DNA of 64,000 nt, taken from the NCBI GenBank assembly GCA_902774265.1, contig CACYHR010000027.1, positions 45,716-109,715 of the forward strand, given 5' to 3'. Shown here piece by piece: positions 27,904 through 37,508 of the stretch (the stretch's first letter is position 1; each line of letters opens with the position of its first letter). Source of the stretch: an uncultured Eubacteriales bacterium (GTDB lineage Bacteria > Bacillota > Clostridia > Peptostreptococcales > Anaerovoracaceae). The position numbers were made by a program, and so were the translations under genes. A model generated the notes under the pieces. The model was not told where the DNA came from. It was given only the letters and a program-made list of their open reading frames with translations, and did no database searches.

Positions 27904-29281
27904 ATGAGTATTGGTGAATTAATAAGCACCCTAGACGGTTGGGTCTGGGGTACCGTCATGATGGTACTCATCATCGTGGTTGGTATCTTACTATCCATTC
28001 GTTCGAACTGGACTCAGAGAAGATCTCGCTGCTACGGTAGGTACAGGTAACATCGTAGGTGTATCTACAGCTATCATGGCAGGCGGACCTGGAGCACTCT
28101 TCTGGATGGAGTTTGCGGCATTCTTCGGAATCGCTACAAAATACGCCGAAGGTCTTCTCGCTGTTAAGTACAGACAGGTTAAGCCTGACGGCACTATCCT
28201 CGGCGGACCTTTCTACTACATTGAAAAAGGTATGGGTCCTAAGTGGAAATGGCTTGCTAAGATGTTCGCTCTGTTTGGGGCACTGGCCGGAGCTCTCGGT
28301 ATCGGTACTTCCACACAGGTAAACGGTATTGTAAACGCTATCAACAAGGTTGCCACAACAGTCGGTGCTGACAAAGTTGCTTTCACAGCATTCGGCGAAG
28401 ATGCAACATGGGTAAAGGTAATCGCTGCTATCATCATCACAGCAGGAACAATCGCTGTAATCATCGGCGGTATCGAAAGAATCGCTTCCGTAACAGAGAA
28501 AATCGTACCTGCAATGATGGTACTCTACGTAGTTACAGCTCTGCTGGTATTCTTCTACAACATCGGCAACCTGCCACACGCTATCGTTGAGGTAGTTGCA
28601 GGCGCATTCGGTGCAAGAGCTGTTGCAGGCGGAGCAATGGGAGCATTCCTCCTGGCACTGCAGAAGGGTGTTGCGAGAGGTATCTTCTCGAACGAGGCCG
28701 GTCTCGGTTCCGCACCTATCGCTGCTGCTGCTGCTCAGACTAAAGAGTGTGTACGTCAGGGTCTCGTTTCCTCGACAGGTACATTCCTCGATACTATCGT
28801 AATCTGCACAATGACAGGCCTCTGCGTTGTTATGACAGGTGCTAACCTGCAGGGTCTCGAAGGCGTAGAAGTAACAATGTGGGCATTCGGACATGGTCTG
28901 CCATGGCCTGAGCTGGTAGGATTCTGCATCCTGGCTCTCTGCCTCGCACTCTTCGCTTTCTCCACAATCCTCGGTTGGGACTACTATGCTGAGAGATGCT
29001 TCGACTACCTGACAAATGGTAACGAAGGCGCTATCAAGGCATACAGATGGCTCTACATCGCTGCTGTAGCGATCGGACCTTTCCTGCCACTCGCAGTTGT
29101 ATGGGACTTCGCCGACCTGATGAACGGTCTGATGGCATTCCCGAACCTGGTAGCTCTCTTCGCACTCTCCGGTGTTGTTGCTAAGGAAACAAAGGATTTC
29201 TGGGACAGAAAGAACTCCGGCGAATACGACGATGGTCTTGCTGCTGCAAAGGCTGCTAAGCAGGCTGCAAAGGGCAAGTAA
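27904..29281 (+). pseudogene. Na+:alanine/glycine symporter (AGCS), frameshifted with internal deletion
   Basis: AGCS proteins import alanine or glycine with Na+. The gene starts well (AAGGAGG, then ATG 27904; MSIGELISTLDGWVWGTVMM), but that frame stops at 28050. The rest is in the next frame from about 28005: LAATVGTGNIVGVSTAIMAG through GTFLDTIVICTMTG and GWDYYAERC to KGK. Between helix 1 (GILLSIRSNWTQ) and ATVGTGN, the roughly 40 residues normally present are missing. The remaining part is well conserved with highly biased codons, so the damage is recent or an assembly error. A 433-residue product from ATG 27980 lacking helix 1 is conceivable. Confidence 0.8.
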
Positions 29282-29330
29282 TCCACGCGGACTACAGCTT
29301 AACAAATCATCTGACGGTTTGAAGCATTTT

Positions 29331-29362
29331 AAAACCCCGCTTATCGCAAGCGGGGTTTTTTA
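29331..29362 (+). terminator. intrinsic terminator after the AGCS gene
   Basis: AAAACCCCGCTT and AAGCGGGGTTTTTT arms around ATCGC: a textbook terminator. Confidence 0.9.
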
Positions 29363-29458
29363 TTACAACTCGCTGAAATGTATCGTATCCGATATTTCGG
29401 CTGCATGCCTGTAATGCGCGTCACAGTTGACATCACAGTTGATATCTTACAGTTGACA

Positions 29459-30490
29459 TCAGCTGCATGTAATCTGTGTGAGATGTTTCAGTTCCTCAAA
29501 TCGATTGCCTATCGCGTCACTGCTGTGGCTGTCTGAGCTCAGTATCAGTATTCCGCCCCTTGATTTGATATATTCTATCTGATCCTGAGCCGGGTAAGGC
29601 GTAGTCCTGTAGCCCCTTGAGATTGCTCCGGTATTGATCTCAAATACCGGCTTGTCGCCTGCTCTGAGCAGGCCGAGGGTTTCAAGCCTGTTCGGATGCA
29701 GTATATTCCTGTCCGCTCCGGTCAGGCTATCATCCGCGGCGAATTCTGACGTGTCTCCCCTCCCGCATCTCTGTATCACTGTCTCTTCGAATATTCTGTC
29801 TATGGCTTTTTTCCATGCTGCGATGTAACGCTCATCTGAAGTGTCAAATAAGAGCCGCACATTCTTCGCGGCAGCTGATTCGCTGTAAAGATCTATGACA
29901 CGACCCTGACCGTCCAGAGCAAATCTCTCGTTGAATTTGGTGATGAGGTCGAAATGTCCAATAATATCGCAGTCAGTCACTGATACAATATCTTCCAGGG
30001 TTTCATAATAAAGCTCCGCAAGGCACATTAGATCTCCGCCATAATACCGGAAAGCAAAATCGATCAGCTTGTCAGGATTATCATCTACATCCGTCCACAG
30101 CGCCGCGCCGGACTCCTCTGATTTGTTGCTCCCGGCTGCAGCTTTCCCCGGAACGGTTTCTATATCGCAGCAGCCTTTATCAGTCTTAAACAGATAATGA
30201 AGCGAGCCGATTACATAATCAAATTCCCCGTTGCTGATATCCGCATAATAATCCCTCTCTATTCCGGTCAGAACGCGTATATCTCCGGAATATTTTTCAT
30301 CCAAATCTCTGACTTCTCTGATGTAGCTTTCAGTGCCCTCGCGGCTCATGCAGTAGCTGACATCATGAGGCGTGAAGGAATGGCCGGACAGGCCGACTGT
30401 ATCCAGTCCTTTGTCTATTGCGGAAATGATCATTTCCTCTGCGCTGTTTTTTCCATCGCAGTATGTAGTGTGCATATGAAGATCGAACAT
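29459..30490 (-). CDS. hisK: PHP-family histidinol-phosphatase
   Basis: This enzyme removes phosphate from histidinol phosphate, the step before HisD. It is 343 residues and starts with the PHP metal motif DLHMHTTYCDG, followed by SGHSF, GIERDYY and GSLHYL, and a late SSDSHSSDAIG. It is the last gene of the his operon, 2 bases after hisIE, which supports the assignment over other PHP phosphoesterases. It replaces the HAD-type phosphatase absent from HisB here. An inserted Gly/Ser-rich loop lies near residues 108-125. Confidence 0.9.
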   Translation of the reverse strand: MFDLHMHTTYCDGKNSAEEMIISAIDKGLDTVGLSGHSFTPHDVSYCMSREGTESYIREVRDLDEKYSGDIRVLTGIERDYYADISNGEFDYVIGSLHYLFKTDKGCCDIETVPGKAAAGSNKSEESGAALWTDVDDNPDKLIDFAFRYYGGDLMCLAELYYETLEDIVSVTDCDIIGHFDLITKFNERFALDGQGRVIDLYSESAAAKNVRLLFDTSDERYIAAWKKAIDRIFEETVIQRCGRGDTSEFAADDSLTGADRNILHPNRLETLGLLRAGDKPVFEINTGAISRGYRTTPYPAQDQIEYIKSRGGILILSSDSHSSDAIGNRFEELKHLTQITCS

Positions 30491-30492
30491 AA

Positions 30493-31170
30493 TCAGCGCA
30501 TTTTCTCCTGTTTGATTTTTTTATCGATGACATGCCTCGAAGCAAGTTCTCTGTGTATATCCTCAAGAGAAATGCCGGCTTCCACCATCAGTACCATTGT
30601 GTGGTAAGCAAGATCTGCTATTTCATATATCGTCTCGGCATTGTCACCTGTCTGTTCTGCAGACTTCGCGGCGATTATTACCTCGGTGCACTCTTCGCCG
30701 ACCTTTTTGAGGATCTTATCCAGACCCTTGTCAAAGAGATATGTTGTATATGAACCTTCTTTAGGATCGGTCTTGCGGCCTTCTATCAGCCCCATCAGTC
30801 CTTCATATGAAAATTCCTTAAGCTCTTCAGATTCCCAGACAGGATATTCAAAGCATGAATCCGTACCGAGGTGGCAGGCCGGACCTTCCGGCTCAACCAT
30901 AACTACCAGAGCATCCCTGTCACAGTCGGCTGTAACGCTGACTATATGCTGATAATTTCCGCTGGTCTCCCCTTTGAGCCAGAGCTCCTGACGCGAACGG
31001 CTCCAGAAGCATGTCAGCCCTTTTTCCATTGAGATCCTCAGGCTCTCCTCGTTCATAAATGCGAGAGTCAGCACCCTCTTTGTCACTGCATCCACGACGA
31101 TAGCCGGGATCAGCCCCTTCTCGTCAAATTTCAGATCCTTTATCAGATTATTGAAATCTTTTGTTTCCAT
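30493..31170 (-). CDS. hisIE: bifunctional phosphoribosyl-AMP cyclohydrolase / phosphoribosyl-ATP pyrophosphatase
   Basis: A fusion catalysing the second and third steps of histidine synthesis. The HisI half (residues 1-115) has [27 protein letters not shown] and the metal ligands around DCDRDAL and GPACHLG. The HisE half (residues about 125-225) has [15 protein letters not shown] and YEIADLAYH. 225 residues is the normal length for the fusion. Confidence 0.96.
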   Translation of the reverse strand: METKDFNNLIKDLKFDEKGLIPAIVVDAVTKRVLTLAFMNEESLRISMEKGLTCFWSRSRQELWLKGETSGNYQHIVSVTADCDRDALVVMVEPEGPACHLGTDSCFEYPVWESEELKEFSYEGLMGLIEGRKTDPKEGSYTTYLFDKGLDKILKKVGEECTEVIIAAKSAEQTGDNAETIYEIADLAYHTMVLMVEAGISLEDIHRELASRHVIDKKIKQEKMR

Positions 31171-31394
31171 TTTTGAGATTCCCCCATGTTCTTTCTATAT
31201 ATTGCAGTTATTTGTTTACAATTCAGCACTCGATCAAACTTCAAAGGTATATAACTTCCGTCCTAAACGTCAAAAATTAGCTCCCGGGACGGAAGTCTCC
31301 AAATCTGTCATTATGATAAGCATAGTATTACGTCTTTCGGCAGTTTCGAAAAGGCCATCTGTCACGATGTGATCCCTCGCTGCACAGCCCGGAG
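31171..31394. other. gap inside the his operon with a dyad repeat
   Basis: The 223-base space between hisF and hisIE is long for an operon. It contains ACTTCCGTCC (31254-31263) and its inverse GGACGGAAGT (31287-31296), the dyad also found twice at 56434-56538, and the ACAATTCAG motif at 31218. No gene was seen. Confidence 0.6.
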
Positions 31395-32153
31395 TCAGAT
31401 GCGGGCCGGGATCCCTTCCGCGGCCATTCTTGCCTTGAGATCGCTGATCGCAACTTCGCCGAAATGGAATATCGATGCTGCAAGTCCTGCATCGATCGTC
31501 GGGACACGGCGGAACAGTTCAATGAAATGATCTATGTTTCCGGCCCCGCCCGATGCTATCACCGGAACCGAAACGGCATCGCACACAGCCTGCAGCATTT
31601 CTATATCAAAGCCCTGCTTAACTCCGTCAGTATCTATTGAATTGACCACTACTTCTCCGGCTCCCATGCCAACGCAACGCTTTATCCAGCTGATCGCCTC
31701 CATGCCGGTATCATCACGTCCGCCGCGGGCAAACACTCTGAATTCGCCGTCTACCCGCTTGATGTCGCATGAAAGGACTACACACTGGTCGCCGTATCTT
31801 TTTGCTCCCTCGCTGATAAGGCCCGGATTTCTTATAGCTCCTGAATTGACACTGACCTTGTCTGCACCGCATTTGAGCACTCTGTCAAAATCCTCAATAG
31901 TATTGATTCCGCCTCCCACCGTCAGCGGAATAAAGACATTCGAAGCCGTTTCAGTTAAGATCTCCGTAAACAGCCTGCGACCCTCCGCCGATGCAGTAAT
32001 ATCATAAAACACCAGCTCATCAGCACCCGAATTGCTGTATTTCTTTGCCATATCCACCGGCGATGCAACATCTCCGAGGTTTTCGAAATTTACGCCTTTT
32101 ACCACTCTGCCATCTCTGACATCAAGGCACGGTATTATTCTTTTAGTTATCAT
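31395..32153 (-). CDS. hisF: imidazole glycerol phosphate synthase subunit HisF (cyclase)
   Basis: This TIM-barrel subunit uses ammonia from HisH to make imidazole glycerol phosphate and AICAR. It is 252 residues from [12 protein letters not shown]. Catalytic Asp positions are in CLDV and VLSCDIKR, with phosphate loops VGGGI and ASGGAG. Start ATG 32153 is preferred; six extra codons upstream have no family support. Confidence 0.96.
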   Translation of the reverse strand: MITKRIIPCLDVRDGRVVKGVNFENLGDVASPVDMAKKYSNSGADELVFYDITASAEGRRLFTEILTETASNVFIPLTVGGGINTIEDFDRVLKCGADKVSVNSGAIRNPGLISEGAKRYGDQCVVLSCDIKRVDGEFRVFARGGRDDTGMEAISWIKRCVGMGAGEVVVNSIDTDGVKQGFDIEMLQAVCDAVSVPVIASGGAGNIDHFIELFRRVPTIDAGLAASIFHFGEVAISDLKARMAAEGIPARI

Positions 32154-32290
32154 TCTTTGATCTCCAAACATTCTTATATCAAAGGGGTATTATCGGCCTG
32201 TCAGCCGCACTGCAGCATCTGTTTGTTTATTCGTATGTGCGGGCCGCACTTTGCGGCTGACCGGGCTGTCCTGTCTGTACACAGTCGGAT

Positions 32291-33073
32291 CTATTTGTCT
32301 GCCGCCTGCCTGACCGCCTCTTTGAGATCTATCGCTCCTGTATAGTAAGCTTTGCCTATTATCGCTCCATGTATGCCGAGAGCTGAAAGTTCGCGTATAT
32401 CCTCCAGGGTCGATACTCCGCCCGATGCCACTATATCCATCTGCAGAGATTCGGAAAGCTTCCTGTACATTTCTCTGTTTGTGCCTCTCATCGCTCCGTC
32501 ACGCGAAATATCCGTGCATATGATCGTTCTTATGCCCATCTGCTGCATCATAACGCAGAATTCATCCAGTCCGTATTCAGAAAGCTCTGTCCAGCCTTTA
32601 ACTGCAACGAATCCATCCCTGACATCAATCCCAACAGCGATCTTTGCCCCGTATCTGTCTACTGCTCTCTGCAGAAATTCCCTGTCCTTTACTGCCGCAG
32701 TCCCGAGTATGACACGGTCTATGCCTGCTTCGAGATATCTCGAGACCGTATCCATATCCCGGATCCCTCCGCCTATTTCAACAAATGCCGATCCTGAGCC
32801 CGGCGAATCAGCAGAAACGGCGCCGGTTCCGGCGCATTTCCCGGCAGCTTCATCAGCAGCTTTTTTGATGGCGCATACAGTTTCAAAGTTCGGCGTTGTA
32901 CCGTCTCTTGCGCCCTCCAGATCAACTACATGTATCTGCGGCGCGCCTGCAGCGACGAAATCGCGGGCTATCTCAGGCGGACAGTCGCTGTAGACCGTCA
33001 TCTGAGCGTAATCCCCCTTGAAAAGCCTGACGGCCTTTCCTTCATATAAATCTATTGCCGGATAAATCAGCAT
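32291..33073 (-). CDS. hisA: ProFAR isomerase
   Basis: This TIM-barrel isomerase opens the ribose ring of ProFAR to PRFAR. It is 260 residues and starts LIYPAIDLYEGKAVRL. The catalytic Asp pair is in PAIDL and CTDISRDG; phosphate loops are EIGGGIR and ASGGV. An insertion of about 20 residues rich in Gly/Ala/Ser (about 75-95) makes it longer than the usual 240. Confidence 0.95.
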   Translation of the reverse strand: MLIYPAIDLYEGKAVRLFKGDYAQMTVYSDCPPEIARDFVAAGAPQIHVVDLEGARDGTTPNFETVCAIKKAADEAAGKCAGTGAVSADSPGSGSAFVEIGGGIRDMDTVSRYLEAGIDRVILGTAAVKDREFLQRAVDRYGAKIAVGIDVRDGFVAVKGWTELSEYGLDEFCVMMQQMGIRTIICTDISRDGAMRGTNREMYRKLSESLQMDIVASGGVSTLEDIRELSALGIHGAIIGKAYYTGAIDLKEAVRQAADK

Positions 33074-33110
33074 TATTTCATCTCCTTATGATTTGATGTG
33101 CATAACCGAT

Positions 33111-33143
33111 TCGCCTGATTGGAGCAAGCGACGGTGTCTCTTA
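33111..33143 (+). repeat. short internally deleted relic of the modular repeat
   Basis: GCCTGATTGGAGCAAGCGAC joined directly to GGTGTCTCTTAT: a left-module piece fused to the right-hand end, as in copy D. It lies just before copy B in the hisA-hisH gap. Confidence 0.6.
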
Positions 33144-33155
33144 TCATACTGAATA

Positions 33156-33250
33156 TTCAACCAGGAGCAAAGCTCCAACAAGCTCGCTTGATTGGAGCGA
33201 GCGACGCCGTCAACAGACACCGGGAGCTTCAGCTCCTGAGAGCATCAGTG
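33156..33250 (+). repeat. modular structured repeat, copy B (right part missing)
   Basis: Complete left module and the first part of the right module (AACAGACACCGG, GGAGCTTCAGCTCC), ending at CATCAGTG, 2 bases from the hisH stop codon. The closing strand CCGGTGTCTGTT is absent. Confidence 0.9.
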
Positions 33251-33252
33251 GA

Positions 33253-33861
33253 TTACAGTTCCATAAAAGCCCTGAGTATATTGAGGCCTGTATTTCCGCT
33301 CTTTTCCGGGTGGAACTGGCAGCCGTATACATTACCGTTTGCGGCCGAAGCTGTCAGATCTGCTCCGTATTCCGTTACGGCAAGTGTGGATTCATCGCAT
33401 TCCGCTGCGTAGTAGGAATGGACAAAATACACATAGTCGTTCTCTTTGCTGTATTTGAAGAGAGGTGATTCCTTTACGAACCTGAGGGAATTCCAGCCGA
33501 TATGAGGTATCTTGTATCCCGTCGGAATAACATCGGCTATAGGTCTTACTGAACCGTGTATCAGCCCGAGGCCTTCGTGTTCACCGTATTCATAGCTCCT
33601 GTCGAACATGAGCTGCATACCCAGGCAAATGCCAAGCAGAGGTTTGCCGGCTGCGGCTTCTCTTTTTACCAGTGCCTCCATCCCGCTCTCTCTAAGCTTG
33701 CGCGCTGCGTCCTCAAAGGCTCCGACACCCGGCAGTATTATCCTGTCAGCAGCAGCTATCTCCGCCTCATCAGAGCTTACCAGTGCCTCAGCTCCTATCT
33801 CACGCAGGGAACTCCTGAGCGAGAAGAGATTGCCAACGCCGTAATCTATTATTGCTACCAT
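33253..33861 (-). CDS. hisH: imidazole glycerol phosphate synthase subunit HisH (glutaminase)
   Basis: This class I glutamine amidotransferase supplies ammonia to HisF. It is 202 residues. The nucleophile Cys is in GICLGMQLMF, the His/Glu pair in CQFHPEKSG, and the N-terminus is IIDYGVGNLFSL. The stop codon abuts structured repeat copy B. Confidence 0.96.
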   Translation of the reverse strand: MVAIIDYGVGNLFSLRSSLREIGAEALVSSDEAEIAAADRIILPGVGAFEDAARKLRESGMEALVKREAAAGKPLLGICLGMQLMFDRSYEYGEHEGLGLIHGSVRPIADVIPTGYKIPHIGWNSLRFVKESPLFKYSKENDYVYFVHSYYAAECDESTLAVTEYGADLTASAANGNVYGCQFHPEKSGNTGLNILRAFMEL

Positions 33862-34008
33862 TTATTTCCTCCTCAAGGAATCATTTCTGTGGATCATTTC
33901 TCTTATGAAGATCTCCATAATACACCATCCCGGGAATCCTGTCATAAGAAAGCTGATCCCCGAGTGGTTTCCGGTATTATCTGAATCTGAGAATTATCAG
34001 CATATTGG

Positions 34009-34596
34009 TTACAGTAAACCCTTTGTTGAAGGGATCTCGTCCGAATATGCTCTGTCTATGGACACAGCCTGTCTCAGTGATCTGGCTGCTGATTTGAAAG
34101 CGCCCTCTATGATGTGGTGCGAATTGCTTCCGTCAAGCTGCCTGAAATGCATTGTTATGCCTGCATTTCTTACAAATCCAAGCCAGAATTCCTCGACTAG
34201 CTCCGTATCAAAGGTGCCAACCTTTTGAGTCGGTATCTCAAGTCCGTATGATAGATGTGCTCTGCCAGAAATATCCATCGCAGTCATTATCAGCGCTTCA
34301 TCCATAGGCAGTATGCAGCTGCCGTAACGGGTAATGCCTCTCTTATCGCCTATCGCTGCTGCAAATGCCTGCCCGAGAGCTATTCCTATATCTTCGACAG
34401 TGTGGTGATCGTCAACATAAGTATCTCCGTTTGCAGATACAGTCATATCGATCCGTCCGTGTCTGGCAAAAAGGGTAAGCATGTGGTCCAGAAAACCGAC
34501 GCCTGTATCTATTTCACTTCTGCCGCTGCCATCGAGATCAATGGCGAGCATGATGCTCGTTTCGGCGGTCTCTCTGCGTATCTCTGCAGTTCTCAT
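34009..34596 (-). CDS. hisB: imidazoleglycerol-phosphate dehydratase
   Basis: Dehydrates imidazole glycerol phosphate. It is 195 residues, the monofunctional form. Mn-binding motifs GFLDHML, DDHHTVEDIGIALG, NAGITMHFRQLDGSNSHHI and FKSAARSL are all present. ATG 34596 has GGAGG 8 bases upstream and begins MRTAEIRRET; the longer frame is unlikely. A gap of about 147 bases to hisH shows nothing recognisable. Confidence 0.96.
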   Translation of the reverse strand: MRTAEIRRETAETSIMLAIDLDGSGRSEIDTGVGFLDHMLTLFARHGRIDMTVSANGDTYVDDHHTVEDIGIALGQAFAAAIGDKRGITRYGSCILPMDEALIMTAMDISGRAHLSYGLEIPTQKVGTFDTELVEEFWLGFVRNAGITMHFRQLDGSNSHHIIEGAFKSAARSLRQAVSIDRAYSDEIPSTKGLL

Positions 34597-34740
34597 CTGA
34601 TCGTCCTCCAATACTATCTGCACCGGCCTTAATTATCCGGTCTTCCTTACGACTCTTCTCTATATCCCTTGTTTATGACTCTTCGCTATGCCGCTTCTTT
34701 TTGGATAGTGGAAAAGTCCCCGGATCCATGCATGCCGGAT

Positions 34741-35805
34741 CTATGCCTGCTGTGCCAGAATATCCGCGACTTCGCGCAGCAAAATATCCATCTGTTCGCG
34801 CGAACCAATGGTGATACGGTTATAGTCAGCAAGCTCGGGTTTGTCCCAGTGTCTGATTATGACTCCGCGCTCTCTGAGTTTGCCGAACAGCTCTGAGCCG
34901 TGAATTTCCGGGTGCCTTACAAAAATAAAATTCGCTGTCGAATCTGTCATCTCAAATCCCATTTCACTCAGCTTTTCGACTGTATATTTGCGGTTCTTCA
35001 TTATCATCCTGCAGTGCTCACGGTTTACCTCATCGTGTTCAAGCGATGCTATTCCCGCTGCGATTGCAATCCTGTCTACATTATACGGATTGGTCGAAAA
35101 CCTCAGTGCGTTGAGATCGGATATCAGATCCCTGCTGCCTATTCCGTATCCAAGCCTCATTCCGGCCAGAGACCGGGATTTTGAAAAGGTCTGTACGACC
35201 AGCAGATTATCGTATCTGCTGACCAGCGGTACTGCCGACTCCGTCCCGAAATCAACATATGCCTCATCGATTACCACCACATTGTCCGGATTGTGTTTAA
35301 GAATGTCTTCTATCTGATCAAGGCTGAGAGGTATCCCCGTCGGAGCGTTCGGATTGGCGATAAAAATCGTTCCCTCCGCATCATAGTAATCCTTTGGGTC
35401 GATGCTGAAATCGTCTTTCAGCGGTATTGTTCTGTATTCAGTACCCGTTATCTCCGCGAAGACGGGGTAAAAGCCGTATGTGATCTTTGGAAATACGGCC
35501 GGTCTCCCGCTGTCACAGTATGCCATAAACGCAAAATATATGGTCTCATCAGATCCGTTATTACATATAATCTCCGCCGGATCGACATTCTGCACAGCTG
35601 CGATAGCTTTGCGAAGCTCCGTGCAATCAGGATCCGGATACAGCTGAAGCGATGCCGCCGCCTCTGCCGCTGCCTTTACTACCTCAGGAGCCGGCGGATA
35701 CGGTGATTCGTTGGTGTTGAGCTTAGTCAGTACCTGTGTCTTCGGCTGCTCGCCGGGTGTGTACGGTTCAAGTGTTTCATATTTATTGCTAAGGAATCTG
35801 CTCAT
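34741..35805 (-). CDS. hisC: histidinol-phosphate aminotransferase
   Basis: This PLP enzyme converts imidazole acetol phosphate to histidinol phosphate. It is 354 residues. Recognisable parts are LNTNESPYPPAP, NGSDE, NPNAPTG, the PLP lysine in QTFSKSRSLAGMRLGYG and a C-terminal RITIGS. Three degenerate TTTCCTGCCGG-type direct repeats lie in the space upstream (35827-35915). Confidence 0.95.
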   Translation of the reverse strand: MSRFLSNKYETLEPYTPGEQPKTQVLTKLNTNESPYPPAPEVVKAAAEAAASLQLYPDPDCTELRKAIAAVQNVDPAEIICNNGSDETIYFAFMAYCDSGRPAVFPKITYGFYPVFAEITGTEYRTIPLKDDFSIDPKDYYDAEGTIFIANPNAPTGIPLSLDQIEDILKHNPDNVVVIDEAYVDFGTESAVPLVSRYDNLLVVQTFSKSRSLAGMRLGYGIGSRDLISDLNALRFSTNPYNVDRIAIAAGIASLEHDEVNREHCRMIMKNRKYTVEKLSEMGFEMTDSTANFIFVRHPEIHGSELFGKLRERGVIIRHWDKPELADYNRITIGSREQMDILLREVADILAQQA

Positions 35806-35826
35806 AGTCCCTCCCTGTTCTCTCTT

Positions 35827-35915
35827 TCAGTTTCCTGCCGGTTCTTATGCCGGTCTTTCTTATCGGGTTTCCTGCCGGGTCTTATGCCGGTCTTTTTTTA
35901 CCCTGTTTCCTGTCA
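35827..35915 (+). repeat. degenerate direct repeat, three units
   Basis: Three near copies of a TTTCCTGCCGG(G/T)TCTTATGC unit between hisC and hisD, next to copy C. Confidence 0.5.
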
Positions 35916-35929
35916 GCTTATTACCGTCG

Positions 35930-36100
35930 TTCAACCAGGAGCAAAGCTCCAACAAGCTCGCTTGATTGGAGCGAGCGACGCCGTCAACAGACACCGGGAG
36001 CTTCAGCTTCTGAGAGCATCAGTGGGGGATTGTTACCCACCACTGATGGTCGAAAATGGAACCCGCCGCCTAAGAGGCGGGGACATCCGGTGTCTGTTAT
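35930..36100 (+). repeat. modular structured repeat, copy C (fullest form)
   Basis: All modules are present: GGAGCAAAGCTCC; GCTCGCTTGATTGGAGCGAGC; closing strand AACAGACACCGG; GGAGCTTCAGCTTC; a long hairpin with ATCAGTGG and CCACTGAT around GGGATTGTTACCC; CCCGCCGCCTAAGAGGCGGG; closing strand CCGGTGTCTGTT; terminal AT. On the minus strand its end (ATAACAG) supplies the hisD stop codon. Confidence 0.95.
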
Positions 36101-37413
36101 TCCGCTGATTCTTTGCGTATCTGTACGCTGCGCGCATGGCCGGTCAGACCCTCTACGGCAGCAAATGCCGCGATATCGTCAGCGACTTCGGCCAGCGCTT
36201 CGCCTGTATAATAAGTGTACTGCATCTTTTTTACAAAGTCATCAACTGACAGCGGGCTTGAAAACCTCGCTGTTCCGCCGGTCGGCAGCGTATGGTTCGG
36301 TCCTGCAAAATAGTCTCCCAGAGCTTCCGGACAGCTGCGGCCCATGAAGATCGAGCCCGCATGTCTGACCTTGCCCAGCCAGTCGAATGGCGAATCTATG
36401 CAGAGTTCGAGATGCTCAGGCGCGATGGTATTGGCTATTTCCACTGCCTGTTCGAGATCCTCTGCAATGATTATCTTGCCGTTATTGTCTATGGAAACTC
36501 TGGCTATCTCTTCGCGTTCAAGCTGTGAAAGCTGCAGCTCTATCTGCTGCTGAACCGATGATGCAAGCTCTGCTGAATCAGTCACGAGAACCGCGCTGGC
36601 ATTTTTGTCATGTTCTGCCTGAGAGAGCATATCTGCAGCAAGGTGCGCAGGATCGCTTTTTCCATCCGAAACTATAAGTATCTCGCTCGGCCCTGCTATC
36701 ATATCGATAGAAACTCTGCCGTACACCTGATGCTTGGCTTCTGCAACGAATGCATTGCCCGGTCCGACTATTTTATCGACAGCCGGGATAGTTTCCGTTC
36801 CGTATGCGAGTGCCGCGATAGCCTGCGCCCCGCCGGTCCTGAATATCCTGACATGCCCTTTGCCCGGAACGGCAGCTTCCGCTGCTTCGGCCGCCGCTAC
36901 GATAGCCGGGTTTACGGTACCGTCCGCATTCGGCGGCGTCACCATTATGATTTCAGCACATCCTGCGATCAAAGCAGGTATGGTATCCATCAGCACAGTC
37001 GACGGATATGCTGCTGTGCCGCCCGGAACATAGAGTCCTGCCCTTTCGAGCGGAACTACCTTTTGCCCCATTATCACGCCCGGTGTTTCATTTATTATAA
37101 AGCTGTTTCTGACCTGTTTGCTGTGGAATCTGACTATATTGGATGCAGCCTTTGCGAGTATCTCTGCAAGACCCGGATTGATCCTGTCGTTCTCTGTAAG
37201 CGCCGCGTCGCGCTCCTCTTCGCTGAGCTCCAGCCGGAAACCCTGCGGATCTATGCCGTCGAATTTAGCCGCATATCTTATTACCGCCTCATCTCCGTTA
37301 GCGATCACATCCTTTATAATCTCAGAAACGGCATCGGCTACGTTCACCGTCGGTTCATTACGCGCAAAAACCTCTTCTGCTGTGAGTTCTGCATAATTCA
37401 GTATTTTTATCAT
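36097..37413 (-). CDS. hisD: histidinol dehydrogenase
   Basis: This NAD-dependent zinc enzyme oxidises histidinol to histidine in two steps. It is 438 residues. Motifs are GGTAAYPSTVLM, IDMIAGPSEILI, LSQAEHDKNASAVLVT, APEHLELC and the C-terminal FVKKMQY. The TAA stop lies inside the terminal bases of repeat copy C, so the last codons may differ from the ancestral end. Confidence 0.96.
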   Translation of the reverse strand: MIKILNYAELTAEEVFARNEPTVNVADAVSEIIKDVIANGDEAVIRYAAKFDGIDPQGFRLELSEEERDAALTENDRINPGLAEILAKAASNIVRFHSKQVRNSFIINETPGVIMGQKVVPLERAGLYVPGGTAAYPSTVLMDTIPALIAGCAEIIMVTPPNADGTVNPAIVAAAEAAEAAVPGKGHVRIFRTGGAQAIAALAYGTETIPAVDKIVGPGNAFVAEAKHQVYGRVSIDMIAGPSEILIVSDGKSDPAHLAADMLSQAEHDKNASAVLVTDSAELASSVQQQIELQLSQLEREEIARVSIDNNGKIIIAEDLEQAVEIANTIAPEHLELCIDSPFDWLGKVRHAGSIFMGRSCPEALGDYFAGPNHTLPTGGTARFSSPLSVDDFVKKMQYTYYTGEALAEVADDIAAFAAVEGLTGHARSVQIRKESAE

Positions 37414-37508
37414 CTGATCCTACTCCCGGTCTTTATATTCCTATCTTTAATACGGTCTTACTGTTTATTCTCTTATTATTGATTCTCTGATCCTGCCAGA
37501 TCACTTGC

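Noticed and set aside
27971-29305. Long minus-strand frame of 444 codons opposite the AGCS gene
   Set aside because: It is Cys/Ser/Tyr-rich and mirrors the codon bias of the plus-strand symporter; it has no SD and no family features.
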